Source of the DNA: X23 sp050251575
GTDB taxonomy: Bacteria > Bacillota > Clostridia > SK-Y3
Reading direction: 5' to 3'
Assembly: GCA_050251575.1 (NCBI GenBank)
Contig: JBFWMP010000059.1
Location: forward strand, 1-14,829
DNA length: 14,829 nucleotides
A program made the position numbers and the translations under genes. Of this stretch, positions 1 through 7,143 are shown piece after piece. The notes under the pieces are model-generated. The model did not search any database. It saw nothing but the letters and a program-made list of their open reading frames with translations, and was not told where the DNA came from. The first letter of the stretch is position 1. Every line of letters starts with the position of its first letter.

Positions 1-698
1 AATTCACAGGCGGCACCGCAGGTATCGCCTGTCATGCCACCGATTCTTGCTGTCACAAACCTTACGAATAAATAGGTGAATACTATAGTAGCAACTACAA
101 AAACAAATCCTTTCACATTAAATAACATGAATGCAATTATGCCCGAGATTATCGTTCCAATAATGATTTGCTTTATTCCGCAGTAATCAATAAATGCTTT
201 GCCTAGTCCGCTTCCACTTCTGGCATATTTGGACATGCCGGCTGAACATACTGAACCCAAACGTCCAATCACAGGCATCAGAAGCAATATCTTTATTGCT
301 GTATCTGCTTGAAATTCAGCAATGCACGCAATATTGAGTAAAAACATAGAAACTATGCCTATCACTGCATTCGTTCCCACCCGGCTGTCACGCATGATTT
401 CCAGTATGCGTTCTTTGGAACGGTTGCTGAACAGACCATCAAAGGTATCGCCTAACCCGTCAATATGCAGGCCCCCGGTGATAAACGCATAAAAAATCAT
501 AGTAACAGCAGCTGCAAACAAACCCGGTGATACTAAACCGGCTGCATAATATGTTGCAGTAATAAATGCGCCAATCAATAACCCAATCAATGGACCAAAT
601 GCCAGCCCCTTGCCGAAATCTTCCTCGTTTGCGTCCAAGTTAACAGGGATAGGAATTTGTGTAAGAAATTGAATCATTAGAATTATTTTTTTGAACAT
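1..698 (-). CDS. cobS: Adenosylcobinamide-GDP ribazoletransferase (cobalamin synthase), 3' end cut by window edge
   Basis: Membrane enzyme that joins adenosylcobinamide-GDP to alpha-ribazole (or its phosphate), the last assembly step of the cobalamin nucleotide loop. The frame is open from an ATG at 698 to the left edge, giving 232 residues; the family is usually about 250, so only the C-terminal tip is missing. Diagnostic motifs are HIDGLGDTFDGL (residues 78-89), the IMRDSRVGTNA block (about 101-111) and ARIGGMTGDTCGA near the cut end. Several hydrophobic helices lie between them, as expected for an integral membrane protein. The start is supported by a GGGGG stretch (706-710) seven bases upstream. 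It follows cobU by 47 bases and is the last gene of the cobalamin operon visible here. Identity is near certain; whether more genes follow is not visible. Confidence 0.95.
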   Translation of the reverse strand, partial: MFKKIILMIQFLTQIPIPVNLDANEEDFGKGLAFGPLIGLLIGAFITATYYAAGLVSPGLFAAAVTMIFYAFITGGLHIDGLGDTFDGLFSNRSKERILEIMRDSRVGTNAVIGIVSMFLLNIACIAEFQADTAIKILLLMPVIGRLGSVCSAGMSKYARSGSGLGKAFIDYCGIKQIIIGTIISGIIAFMLFNVKGFVFVVATIVFTYLFVRFVTARIGGMTGDTCGAACE

Positions 699-745
699 AT
701 ACTTGCCCCCATCTATAGCAATCAATAAAGCTTGCAGTGACTTCC

Positions 746-1306
746 TTATTTAATCCTCACCGGTATCCCTGATACGACTAGATATACTTCTTCCGCTGCT
801 GCTGCAAGCTGTTGATTCACTCTGCCTGCTATATCTCTGAAAATTCTTGCTAATCTATTTTCAGGAACGATTCCCATTCCCAACTCATTGGTCACGGCAA
901 TCATCGGTACTGTGAACTCATTACAAACATCAATCAATTTATTAATCTCACTTTTAACCTGCAGTTCAAGTTTATTAATTTCCTGCATGGTACAAGTATC
1001 CCAGTTAATATCATCATTGCTAAAAAGTATATTAGTAACCATAACAGTGATGCAATCCACTAGTATCCCATGCTGGTTATTATATGCCTGCTTTATTCTA
1101 ATATCTAAATCTTTATACACTTCAAGAGTATCCCAGCAGCTTGGCCGCTGTTCCCTATGCTTTCTTACTCGATCCTTCATTTCATCATCGAAAGGGATTG
1201 AAGTCGCAACATAAAGGATTTCTTTCCCCAACTCTGAAGCTTTGTTTTCGGAAAAGGTACTTTTTCCGCTTCTGGCACCACCCGTAACTAATATCAGTTT
1301 TCCCAT
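746..1306 (-). CDS. cobU: Adenosylcobinamide kinase / adenosylcobinamide-phosphate guanylyltransferase
   Basis: Cytoplasmic bifunctional enzyme that phosphorylates adenosylcobinamide and then transfers GMP to it, giving adenosylcobinamide-GDP for CobS. The 186-residue length is normal for the family. The P-loop GGARSGKS is at residues 9-16, and His50 in KHREQRP corresponds to the family histidine that carries the covalent GMP intermediate. VDCITVMVTN and VTNELGMGIVPE are the other conserved blocks; the protein ends in the usual region of QLAAAAEEVYLVVSGIP. The ATG at 1306 lies inside the last codons of cbiJ, a 13-base overlap, with a GGAG about 11 bases upstream, so translation is probably coupled to cbiJ. 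Confidence 0.96.
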   Translation of the reverse strand: MGKLILVTGGARSGKSTFSENKASELGKEILYVATSIPFDDEMKDRVRKHREQRPSCWDTLEVYKDLDIRIKQAYNNQHGILVDCITVMVTNILFSNDDINWDTCTMQEINKLELQVKSEINKLIDVCNEFTVPMIAVTNELGMGIVPENRLARIFRDIAGRVNQQLAAAAEEVYLVVSGIPVRIK

Positions 1307-2058
1307 TCTCTTAATCTCTCCAATACCTTTTCGAATGTTTCAGCCCACAAGGGATATTCTACTTGAGGCCGTGTAATCACAATGATAGGAATACCTGAGT
1401 CTTGTGCTGCTAATATCTTGCTTTGTGTTCCACCTACGCTTCCGCTGTCCTTCGTCAATACTATCTGTGCATTACAGTGTTTAAACATCTCTCTGTTTAA
1501 CTCCCTGCTGAAAGGTCCCTGCATAGCAATAATCTGTTTGGGCTGCAACCCTAATTGTATACATTTACTCATTATCTCTAAACCGGGAAGTACACGGGCA
1601 ACAATCCTATCTTTTTCGTTAATCCCTTTTGTCACAATATCCAGACTGTTGCTTCCTGTTGTTAAAAGCACCCTGCCTTCCATCTTATTGAGCATATCCA
1701 CAGCATGCTTAACCGACTCTACTGCAATGACATTATCATATCCTGCATAATCCTCTGTAGGTCTTTCATATCTCAGATAATAAATGCCTGCTTCCTTACA
1801 AGCATGAATAGCATTTTCAGATACATTCCTTGCAAAGGGGTGTGTCGCATCTAATACAGTGGTTATATCCATGTCTTGAAAAAGTTTTATCATCTCAGAC
1901 TTTTGCAGTTTCCCCTTGACTACTTGTATCTCCTGCATTGGCTGTACTAACTCTGCACCATAGTCCGATACAACGGATACAACTGTTTTGTAACCCCGTG
2001 CTGCTAATAAAGCTGCTAGTTCCCTTCCATCTTGGGTTCCTGCAAATACTAAAATCAT
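1294..2058 (-). CDS. cbiJ: Cobalt-precorrin-6A reductase (CbiJ/CobK family)
   Basis: Reduces a double bond of the macrocycle of cobalt-precorrin-6A to give cobalt-precorrin-6B, using a nicotinamide cofactor in known members. The 254-residue length is typical. The N-terminal LVFAGTQDGRELAALLAARG, the middle VLDATHPFA and the later VLLTTGSNSLD and LTKDSGSVGG blocks match the CbiJ/CobK pattern. The start ATG shares an ATGA with the stop of cbiH (4-base overlap), with a GGGG about nine bases upstream. The 3' end overlaps cobU by 13 bases. By context it acts in the anaerobic pathway, so cbiJ is used rather than cobK. Family assignment is firm; the cofactor is from family knowledge, not visible in the sequence. 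Confidence 0.94.
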   Translation of the reverse strand: MILVFAGTQDGRELAALLAARGYKTVVSVVSDYGAELVQPMQEIQVVKGKLQKSEMIKLFQDMDITTVLDATHPFARNVSENAIHACKEAGIYYLRYERPTEDYAGYDNVIAVESVKHAVDMLNKMEGRVLLTTGSNSLDIVTKGINEKDRIVARVLPGLEIMSKCIQLGLQPKQIIAMQGPFSRELNREMFKHCNAQIVLTKDSGSVGGTQSKILAAQDSGIPIIVITRPQVEYPLWAETFEKVLERLREWEN

Positions 2059-2789
2059 AACTCATATCCCCTGGGTGTAATGATTTTTCCTTCATGGATA
2101 TAGGTAGCAGAATTACCGATAATCACAACTGAAAGCATATCAATGTCACAATCCAGCATCTCTCCAAGGTTTGTAATTTGTATCTGCTGACCTTCTCTGC
2201 AAGCATTCCTTACAATACCCACCGGCGTATCGGAAGATTTATATTCCATCATTATATCCCGTGCCCTGATGATTTGTTCTGTCCGCCCGTGACTCTTCGG
2301 ATTATATAGAGCAATAATAAAATCACCCTGTGATGCGCATTCTAATCTTTTTTTAATGACTGTCCACGGCGTTAACAAATCACTCAAACTAATGACAGCA
2401 AAATCATGCATGACAGGAGCACCTAATACCGATGCTGCCGCATTTACAGCAGATATTCCCGGTACAATCTCAACTTCAATATCTATACCCGCTTCTTTTA
2501 CAACTTCAAGCATGATTCCCGCCATGCCATATACTCCTGCATCACCACTGCTTACAAGTGAAACCGTCTTGCCTTCCAATGCCTTTTCCAGCGCAAACCG
2601 GCACCGGTCAATTTCCTTTCGCATTCCTGAACTTTCTACTTCCTTACTGTCCAATAAATCTTCTATGAAATTTATATATGTTTTGTATCCTACAATAACT
2701 TCAGATACTTCTATCGCTTTTAAAGCCTTTTGAGTCATGTGCTCCCGCCCTCCGGGACCAAGACCAATGACATAAATTTTACCTGACAT
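2055..2789 (-). CDS. cbiH: Cobalt-precorrin-3 C17-methyltransferase (CbiH/CobJ family)
   Basis: SAM-dependent tetrapyrrole methylase that methylates C17 and drives ring contraction in the anaerobic pathway. Residues 1-14 (MSGKIYVIGLGPGG) are the family N-terminus with the GxGPG SAM loop; SSGDAGVYGMAG, VPGISAVNAAAS and SLSDLLTPW are further CbiH-type blocks. I chose the ATG at 2789 over an in-frame ATG at 2804 because GGGAGGT lies seven bases before 2789 and would otherwise be inside the coding region. That gives 244 residues, normal for an unfused CbiH. It is separated from cbiG by a repeat-containing gap of about 237 bases and shares ATGA with cbiJ. Confidence 0.95.
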   Translation of the reverse strand: MSGKIYVIGLGPGGREHMTQKALKAIEVSEVIVGYKTYINFIEDLLDSKEVESSGMRKEIDRCRFALEKALEGKTVSLVSSGDAGVYGMAGIMLEVVKEAGIDIEVEIVPGISAVNAAASVLGAPVMHDFAVISLSDLLTPWTVIKKRLECASQGDFIIALYNPKSHGRTEQIIRARDIMMEYKSSDTPVGIVRNACREGQQIQITNLGEMLDCDIDMLSVVIIGNSATYIHEGKIITPRGYEL

Positions 2790-2813
2790 AAACAAACCTC
2801 CCATTAATTATAA

Positions 2814-2831
2814 AGCTTGGAGCTCGGAGCT
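2814..2831. repeat. Short heptamer tract (GGAGCTY)
   Basis: Two and a half head-to-tail copies of a seven-base unit (AGCTTGG, AGCTCGG, AGCT) lie just upstream of cbiH. The same unit, longer, occurs at 10135-10166 upstream of cobD. The tract ends 24 bases before the cbiH start. Confidence 0.75.
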
Positions 2832-2904
2832 ACAAGCCAAGTTTTCTATAAATTGATACATACACTGACAAATAGAGGGATAGTTCAAACTGAAAAGGTG
2901 CTGA

Positions 2905-3039
2905 TTGTTCGGAAATCTGACATGAGGACAGGGCCGCAATCCGGCCAAAAATCGAGCCTGACAGCAGACCAGTCCCCAAGTCCGATTTCCTCTGATGCCT
3001 CTTAAAGGGTGAGTACACTATGGTACTTACCTGAATGAA
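2905..3039 (-). repeat. Dispersed palindromic intergenic element, copy 1 (short form)
   Basis: About 135 bases in the cbiG-cbiH gap match, in the same order, parts of 4888-5175. On the plus strand shared blocks are GGACAGGGCCGCA (2926-2938), GACAGCAGACCAGTCCC (2960-2976), ATGCCTCTTA (2995-3004), then GAATGAA (3033-3039). Two hairpins are visible: an imperfect one joining 2919-2942 to about 2960-2981, and GGTGAGTAC (3008-3016) with GTACTTACC (3023-3031) around a six-base loop. The right edge runs into the last codons of cbiG. It looks like a REP- or MITE-type element; that class is inference. No protein-coding gene is supported inside it. Confidence 0.7.
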
Positions 3040-4106
3040 CCTTGCCATACATATTCTGAATTTTCAATTTTCAATTGTTTTTCCACTGCTGCTGCTACAG
3101 TGACACCTTCTTTTTTAAACCTGCTTCCTATTAACCTGCCATTGCTGCAGGAAAGCAGTGCACAAGGCTGTGCTACGCAGCCTACTCCGATTGTATCTTT
3201 CACAAATTGTGAGCATTCAAACTCTTGCTCTACTTGTCGTATCTGTTCCCTAGCGATGATTACTAATGGGACTCCTAACTCTTGTGCTGCTTGTATTAAT
3301 CCCTGCTCCTCTTTTTTCACATCTACTGTTGCTATTTGCTTGATGCATCGAATACTGATAAAAAGCTGCTGTAAGTATTCTTTAACAGCCTCCAGTACCT
3401 TCTCTTTTGAAATACCTTTCCTGCACCCGATACCCAAAACCACACTTTTCGGTCTAAGAAAAACATGCGGTATACTGCACTTCTTGTTCGCATAATGTGT
3501 TAAAAATATTATTCCTGCATAGCTTGTATCGATTTCTTCGTCACCATTAAGCAATATAATATTATCCGGCATTTCAAAAATATTTTCATAATCACTATAA
3601 AAGCCTATCTTTTCCCCATTCACAACAGACGCAGTTACTGCGGTCAAATCTTCTTCATGTTTTATGCTGCACCCCAGTTGCTTTGCAAGCATATCAACCG
3701 ACAATGTCCCGCTGACATCACTGGCTGTCGTAATGACCGGATTCGCGCCAATGCTGTCTGCTATCTCCAAAGCAAGCCTATTCGCGCCGCCAATATGCCC
3801 GGATAAAAGGCTGATTACATTTTTACCCTTCTCATCCAATACCACTACCGCCGGATCTGTCTTTTTATCTTTTATAAAAGGGGCTATGCTCCTTACAACA
3901 ACACCTGATGCCATAATAAATACCAAAGCATCATATTGATAGAAAATATCTTCCATAAGGTCAGTCAATTTATTTTCTATAGGAAGAGCATCTTTATATT
4001 GCTCGCAAAACTTTTTAGGCAGATATAGACTTGCCCTCATTATATCTGCCAAATGCTTTGCCAGCCTGCTTCCATTCTTCGTAAGCGCTATAACCGCCGT
4101 TTTCAT
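3027..4106 (-). CDS. cbiG: Cobalt-precorrin-5A hydrolase
   Basis: Opens the ring-A lactone of cobalt-precorrin-5A and releases the two-carbon fragment as acetaldehyde, a step specific to the anaerobic route. At 359 residues it is of normal length with all three CbiG regions: N-terminal (MKTAVIALTKNGSRLAKHL, then FIMASGVVVRSIAPF and LLSGHIGGANRLA), a variable middle, and the C-terminal CbiG/CobE-like domain starting near SVVLGIGCRKGISKEKV and ending near GVTVAAAVEKQ (about residue 344). Its ATG shares ATGA with the cbiF stop, with GGAG nine bases upstream. The last 16 residues look non-homologous: residues 344-350 come from an AATTTTC heptamer tract, and GSFR plus the stop lie in the edge of repeat copy 1. 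Confidence 0.95.
   Translation of the reverse strand: MKTAVIALTKNGSRLAKHLADIMRASLYLPKKFCEQYKDALPIENKLTDLMEDIFYQYDALVFIMASGVVVRSIAPFIKDKKTDPAVVVLDEKGKNVISLLSGHIGGANRLALEIADSIGANPVITTASDVSGTLSVDMLAKQLGCSIKHEEDLTAVTASVVNGEKIGFYSDYENIFEMPDNIILLNGDEEIDTSYAGIIFLTHYANKKCSIPHVFLRPKSVVLGIGCRKGISKEKVLEAVKEYLQQLFISIRCIKQIATVDVKKEEQGLIQAAQELGVPLVIIAREQIRQVEQEFECSQFVKDTIGVGCVAQPCALLSCSNGRLIGSRFKKEGVTVAAAVEKQLKIENSEYVWQGSFR
3059..3076. repeat. Heptamer tract (AATTTTC) inside the 3' end of cbiG
   Basis: AATTTTC twice plus AATT, which on the minus strand reads GAAAATT units. It lies in the coding sequence and yields CbiG residues 344-350 (QLKIENS). The same unit recurs at 8359-8385. Confidence 0.7.
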
Positions 4107-4855
4107 TCCTTTGCACTCCTGAATTCATGACTAAATGTCTTATCATAAAGCTTTGAAAGCTCATACTCATTTCCCAGGAAATTACCTACAACAATCTGTG
4201 CTGTCTTAGTAATACCTGCTGCTTCTACCTTTTGGATAATATCCTTTAAAGTACCCAGTACAATTCTTTGGTCCGACCATGATGCCTTCTGAATTACTGC
4301 GATTGGCGTATCTTCTTGATAACCCTCCAGCAGTTCTTCTACTACCTTCCCCATCATTCCTACACTTAAAAAAATACACATGGATGCACCATGCTTCGCA
4401 AGGCTGCTTAATTTTTCACCTTCCGGGACAGCGGTTCTTCCTTCCAGGCGGGTAAGAATAACCGTTTGTGAGACACCCGGAAGCGTAAATTCCTTCTTCA
4501 ATGCTGCCGCAGCTGCTAAAAATGAGCTTACACCAGGAATCACTTCATACGAAACATTCATTTCATCCAGAGCATCCATCTGTTCCCGTATCGCACCGTA
4601 AATACTGGGGTCTCCGGTGTGCACCCGTGCAACCATTTTACCTTCATCTTCCGCATCCCTCATTACTTGCAGTACTTCTTCCAATGTCATTCCTGCACTG
4701 TTATAAATCTCAGCATTCTCTTTCGCACCGTTTAAAACAGCAGGATTCACCAAGGAACCGGCATAAATGATTACATCCGCTTCTTTAATCAGCCTTTGAC
4801 CTTTTACGGTAATTAATTCCGGATCCCCTGGACCGGCACCAATAAAATAAACCAT
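4103..4855 (-). CDS. cbiF: Cobalt-precorrin-4 C11-methyltransferase (CbiF/CobM family)
   Basis: SAM-dependent tetrapyrrole methylase acting at C11 of cobalt-precorrin-4, producing the substrate for CbiG. The 250-residue length is normal. MVYFIGAGPGDPELITVKG at the N-terminus is the classical CbiF signature; IIYAGSLVNP, RVHTGDPSIYGAIREQMD, VIPGVSSFLAAAAAL, LTRLEGRTAVPEGE and PIAVIQKASWSDQ follow in family order. The ATG at 4855 has GGAG about ten bases upstream. It follows a gap of about 356 bases after cbiL, the longest in the operon, filled by repeat copy 2, and overlaps cbiG by four bases. Its own ribosome binding site suggests it does not depend on coupling to cbiL. Confidence 0.96.
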   Translation of the reverse strand: MVYFIGAGPGDPELITVKGQRLIKEADVIIYAGSLVNPAVLNGAKENAEIYNSAGMTLEEVLQVMRDAEDEGKMVARVHTGDPSIYGAIREQMDALDEMNVSYEVIPGVSSFLAAAAALKKEFTLPGVSQTVILTRLEGRTAVPEGEKLSSLAKHGASMCIFLSVGMMGKVVEELLEGYQEDTPIAVIQKASWSDQRIVLGTLKDIIQKVEAAGITKTAQIVVGNFLGNEYELSKLYDKTFSHEFRSAKE

Positions 4856-4887
4856 TATTTTAACACTCCTTTTCTTAAACTTACATT

Positions 4888-5175
4888 TTGCTCAGAAACA
4901 TGACATAGGGACAGGGCCGCAGTCCTTCAAAACCAGTCAGGACAGCAGACCAGTCCCTAAGTCACATTCCTTCTGCGTGCTAAGTAACTTCTTTAGCAAT
5001 CTCGACTGGTCCTAAATCATATTTTCTCAAATGCCTCTTAGAGGGTAGTATCATAATGTGTGGAATGATGCAGCCGGAAAATCACCACGGATGGTGATTT
5101 TAGGTTTCTTTTGGCACGATGCCAATAGAAACCTACGCAAAGCATGGAATACATTATGATACTCACCCGAATGAA
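4888..5175 (-). repeat. Dispersed palindromic intergenic element, copy 2 (long form)
   Basis: This fills most of the 356-base gap between cbiL and cbiF. Relative to copy 1 (2905-3039) it keeps GGACAGGGCCGCA (4909-4921), GACAGCAGACCAGTCCC (4941-4957), ATGCCTCTTA (5031-5040) and GAATGAA (5169-5175). It adds about 50 bases between the two modules (about 4967-5020) and about 100 bases inside the terminal hairpin. The first module folds 4901-4925 on about 4940-4964. I see no open reading frame with gene-like features in the gap. A REP/MITE-like identity is inferred from palindromes, intergenic position and a second copy nearby. Confidence 0.7.
5043..5168 (-). other. Three-stem palindromic structure inside copy 2
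   Basis: An outer stem pairs 5043-5059 with 5151-5168 (17 base pairs with one bulge; core AGTATCATAATGT). Two inner hairpins lie end to end: AAAATCACCA (5078-5087) with its exact complement at 5092-5101, and TAGGTTTC plus TTGGCA (5101-5108, 5111-5116) with exact complements at 5120-5125 and 5128-5135. RNA from either strand would give a three-way junction. The A-rich/T-rich inner hairpin could also act as a weak two-way terminator. Function is unknown. Confidence 0.65.
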
Positions 5176-5211
5176 ACCTACTAACTCAACATCTGTGACT
5201 GTGAATTAAAC

Positions 5212-5913
5212 TCACATCTTCTTTTTCACAATAATCATAGACAGATAATTTACTTTTTCTCCGACCATCCTGCCCAACTCATATTCAATCACTTCACCGT
5301 CCAAACCGCACCTGCTTACCAATACTGCATTTTCCTTTAATCCATGCTGCCCAAGAATATCTACCAGCTTATCATAGTTTTTAGAAATTTTCATAAGGAC
5401 GATATTATCGAAGCTATCCAATATCTCATCAAGATTCTCACATTCATAAGCAGAAGGAATAATCGCGATAGTCTCCTTCCCCTCTGCAAGCGGAAGCCCT
5501 AAACGGCTTGAAGCTGCACAGAATGAAGTAATCCCCGGTACTGTTTCAGTGATATAGTCCCTATCCTTTACTCTTTTCAAAATATACATATATGTACTAT
5601 AGACCATCGGGTCACCCAATGTTAGAAAAACGATATCTTTTTCTTCATCCAATAAAGCACATATCTGCTCTGCCGCTTTATCCCAATGTCTATTTAATTC
5701 ATCTTCATCGTAGGTCATTGGAAACACAAGCGTTATGATCTCTTTATCCTCGTTCAACAAAGGCTTGACGATACTTAATGCCACGCTTTGCTTTTCTGCT
5801 GCTGTCACAGGTGCTATTATGATCTCACACTCATCCAACAGTCTTTTTGCCTTTAAAGTTACTAACTCAAAGTCACCGGGTCCTACGCCTATACCATGGA
5901 ATTTCCCTTTCAC
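5212..5913 (-). CDS. cbiL: Cobalt-precorrin-2 C20-methyltransferase (CbiL/CobI family)
   Basis: SAM-dependent methylase that adds the C20 methyl group to cobalt-precorrin-2, the first methylation after cobalt insertion. From the chosen GTG at 5913 the protein is 233 residues, as expected. GIGVGPGDFELVTLKAKRL opens the SAM site; VFPMTYD, TLGDPMVYSTYMY and TVPGITSFCAASSRLGLPLAEG are CbiL-specific blocks. The frame stays open upstream to 6012, but that extension overlaps cbiT, resembles no family N-terminus and starts nowhere sensible. The GTG lies in a GTGA shared with the cbiT stop, with AGGGG seven bases upstream, so translational coupling is likely. Downstream is repeat copy 2. Confidence 0.95.
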   Translation of the reverse strand: MKGKFHGIGVGPGDFELVTLKAKRLLDECEIIIAPVTAAEKQSVALSIVKPLLNEDKEIITLVFPMTYDEDELNRHWDKAAEQICALLDEEKDIVFLTLGDPMVYSTYMYILKRVKDRDYITETVPGITSFCAASSRLGLPLAEGKETIAIIPSAYECENLDEILDSFDNIVLMKISKNYDKLVDILGQHGLKENAVLVSRCGLDGEVIEYELGRMVGEKVNYLSMIIVKKKM

Positions 5914-6527
5914 GCTTTTTCCCCTTTCATCCCTGAAATGATATATATGGGATTCAAAGCTTGGAACATATGCCTGATACCCACCTTTTTTGCTTTTGAA
6001 ATTGATACACATACCACATCGATGTCTTCATATGCATGGCTGTCCATCCAGCTAAGTGTATCATATACAGTCTCTATGGTGATACAATTGGTAACGATTA
6101 TCCCGGAAAACTTTAGAACTTGATGGGTGTAGTCCAGCACCTTTATTAAATATTCTCCTGCACCTCCAACCATCACCCTGTCCGGTGCGGGTAAACTCTC
6201 TAAAACTTCGGGTGCACTTCCTTCAATGACTTTTATGTTTTCTACTTTAAATTTTATGCTGTTCTGATTGATAAGCTGAATCCCTTCCATGTTTCTTTCC
6301 ACCGCATAAACTGTGCCATGCTTGCACTGGAGTGCTGCTTCAATAGATATCGAACCGGTTCCGGCACCAATATCCCAAATAACCATATCTTCTTTCAATC
6401 TCAGCCTGGATACTGTAATCGTCCTTGCCTCCCGCTTAGTCATAGGCACCTCGCCCCGTACAAACATTTCATCAGGTATACCCGGAGTTATATACTCCCA
6501 GGCTTCTTCTTGTTTCCATTCATTCAT
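5910..6527 (-). CDS. cbiT: Cobalt-precorrin-6B C15-methyltransferase (decarboxylating), CbiT
   Basis: Methylates C15 and decarboxylates the C12 acetate side chain of cobalt-precorrin-6B/7, working with CbiE. It belongs to the Rossmann-type methyltransferases, not the tetrapyrrole methylase fold of CbiE/F/H/L. Residues 16-30 (GIPDEMFVRGEVPMT) and the SAM loop DIGAGTGS (52-59) are clear CbiT features; APDRVMVGGAGEYL follows. The 205-residue length fits the stand-alone form; in many organisms CbiE and CbiT are fused as CbiET or CobL, here they are separate. The ATG sits in an 8-base overlap with cbiE, with GGTGAT about five bases upstream inside cbiE. Confidence 0.95.
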   Translation of the reverse strand: MNEWKQEEAWEYITPGIPDEMFVRGEVPMTKREARTITVSRLRLKEDMVIWDIGAGTGSISIEAALQCKHGTVYAVERNMEGIQLINQNSIKFKVENIKVIEGSAPEVLESLPAPDRVMVGGAGEYLIKVLDYTHQVLKFSGIIVTNCITIETVYDTLSWMDSHAYEDIDVVCVSISKAKKVGIRHMFQALNPIYIISGMKGEKA

Positions 6528-7143
6528 CTTCTATCACCATCACACTCATTTTAAAATTATTTATTTGCGATATATCTTTTAAGCTTCCCTCAACAATCCG
6601 CTCATCCGGATAACTGAGGTTTTCTCCAACTGTTATCCTTTTTCCACTAATCCCTTTATCCAGTAAATATGAAGCGATCTTGTCGGCTGAGAATTGATAA
6701 TCCGTTAACAGCACCACTTTTCTATTGTTTCCGACTATATTAATCAGGTCATCGTCCATCCTCCCATGAAGACTCGTAAGTACAGCATCCTGCCAACAGG
6801 TCTTCATACGTGAGATAAGATATTGTGTAGAACTGATACCCGCAATGACCTCTAAATCTTCTTTATCAAAATGCTGCAACAAAAAGTTTAACATACTATA
6901 AAAACCGGGGTCTCCCGATACAAGCACCGATATTGTATATAAATCCCTCTTTGCTTTTATTTCATCAACAATCTCTGCTAAATTGTTTTTAATAATCATT
7001 GTTTTCTTATCAGCAAGTTGAAATATATCTAGATTTCTCTGTCCGCCAATAATTATATCCGATTCACTCACCAATTTCGTAACAATGGGTAGCACATAAT
7101 CCGGCGAACCCGGTCCTACCCCCAACACATAAACCTTATTCAA
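6520..7143 (-). CDS. cbiE: Cobalt-precorrin-7 C5-methyltransferase, CbiE
   Basis: SAM-dependent tetrapyrrole methylase for C5, partner of CbiT. MNKVYVLGVGPGSPDYVLP is the family N-terminus; SDIIIGGQRNLDIF, VLVSGDPGFYSMLNFLL and VIAGISSTQYLISRM are in the right order. Length is 207 residues, normal for unfused CbiE. The start is a TTG at 7143: it is the only in-frame start that keeps the conserved N-terminus, and GGGAG lies about ten bases upstream within cbiD. It overlaps cbiD by 8 bases and cbiT by 8 bases. The C-terminal half is less conserved, as usual in the family. Confidence 0.93.
   Translation of the reverse strand: MNKVYVLGVGPGSPDYVLPIVTKLVSESDIIIGGQRNLDIFQLADKKTMIIKNNLAEIVDEIKAKRDLYTISVLVSGDPGFYSMLNFLLQHFDKEDLEVIAGISSTQYLISRMKTCWQDAVLTSLHGRMDDDLINIVGNNRKVVLLTDYQFSADKIASYLLDKGISGKRITVGENLSYPDERIVEGSLKDISQINNFKMSVMVIEDE

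Noticed and set aside
2830..3048. Open frames on both strands in the cbiG-cbiH gap (minus 2830-3048; plus 2817-3005)
   Set aside because: They lie in repeat and palindrome sequence, have no ribosome binding site that I can see, and read as low-quality protein with no family features.
5078..5101. Intrinsic terminator ending the operon after cbiL
   Set aside because: The hairpin has flanking A and T runs, but the T run is only four bases and cbiF onward are clearly pathway partners without a visible promoter; it is at most a partial attenuator.
4860..5210. Cobalamin riboswitch in the cbiL-cbiF gap
   Set aside because: The gap is long and structured, but I find no B12-box-like sequence or riboswitch core order on either strand, and its blocks recur after cbiG as a repeat.
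5914..6012. N-terminal extension of CbiL to an ATG at 6012
   Set aside because: It lies wholly inside cbiT, adds 33 residues foreign to the family, and the GTG at 5913 has both a ribosome binding site and the conserved N-terminus.
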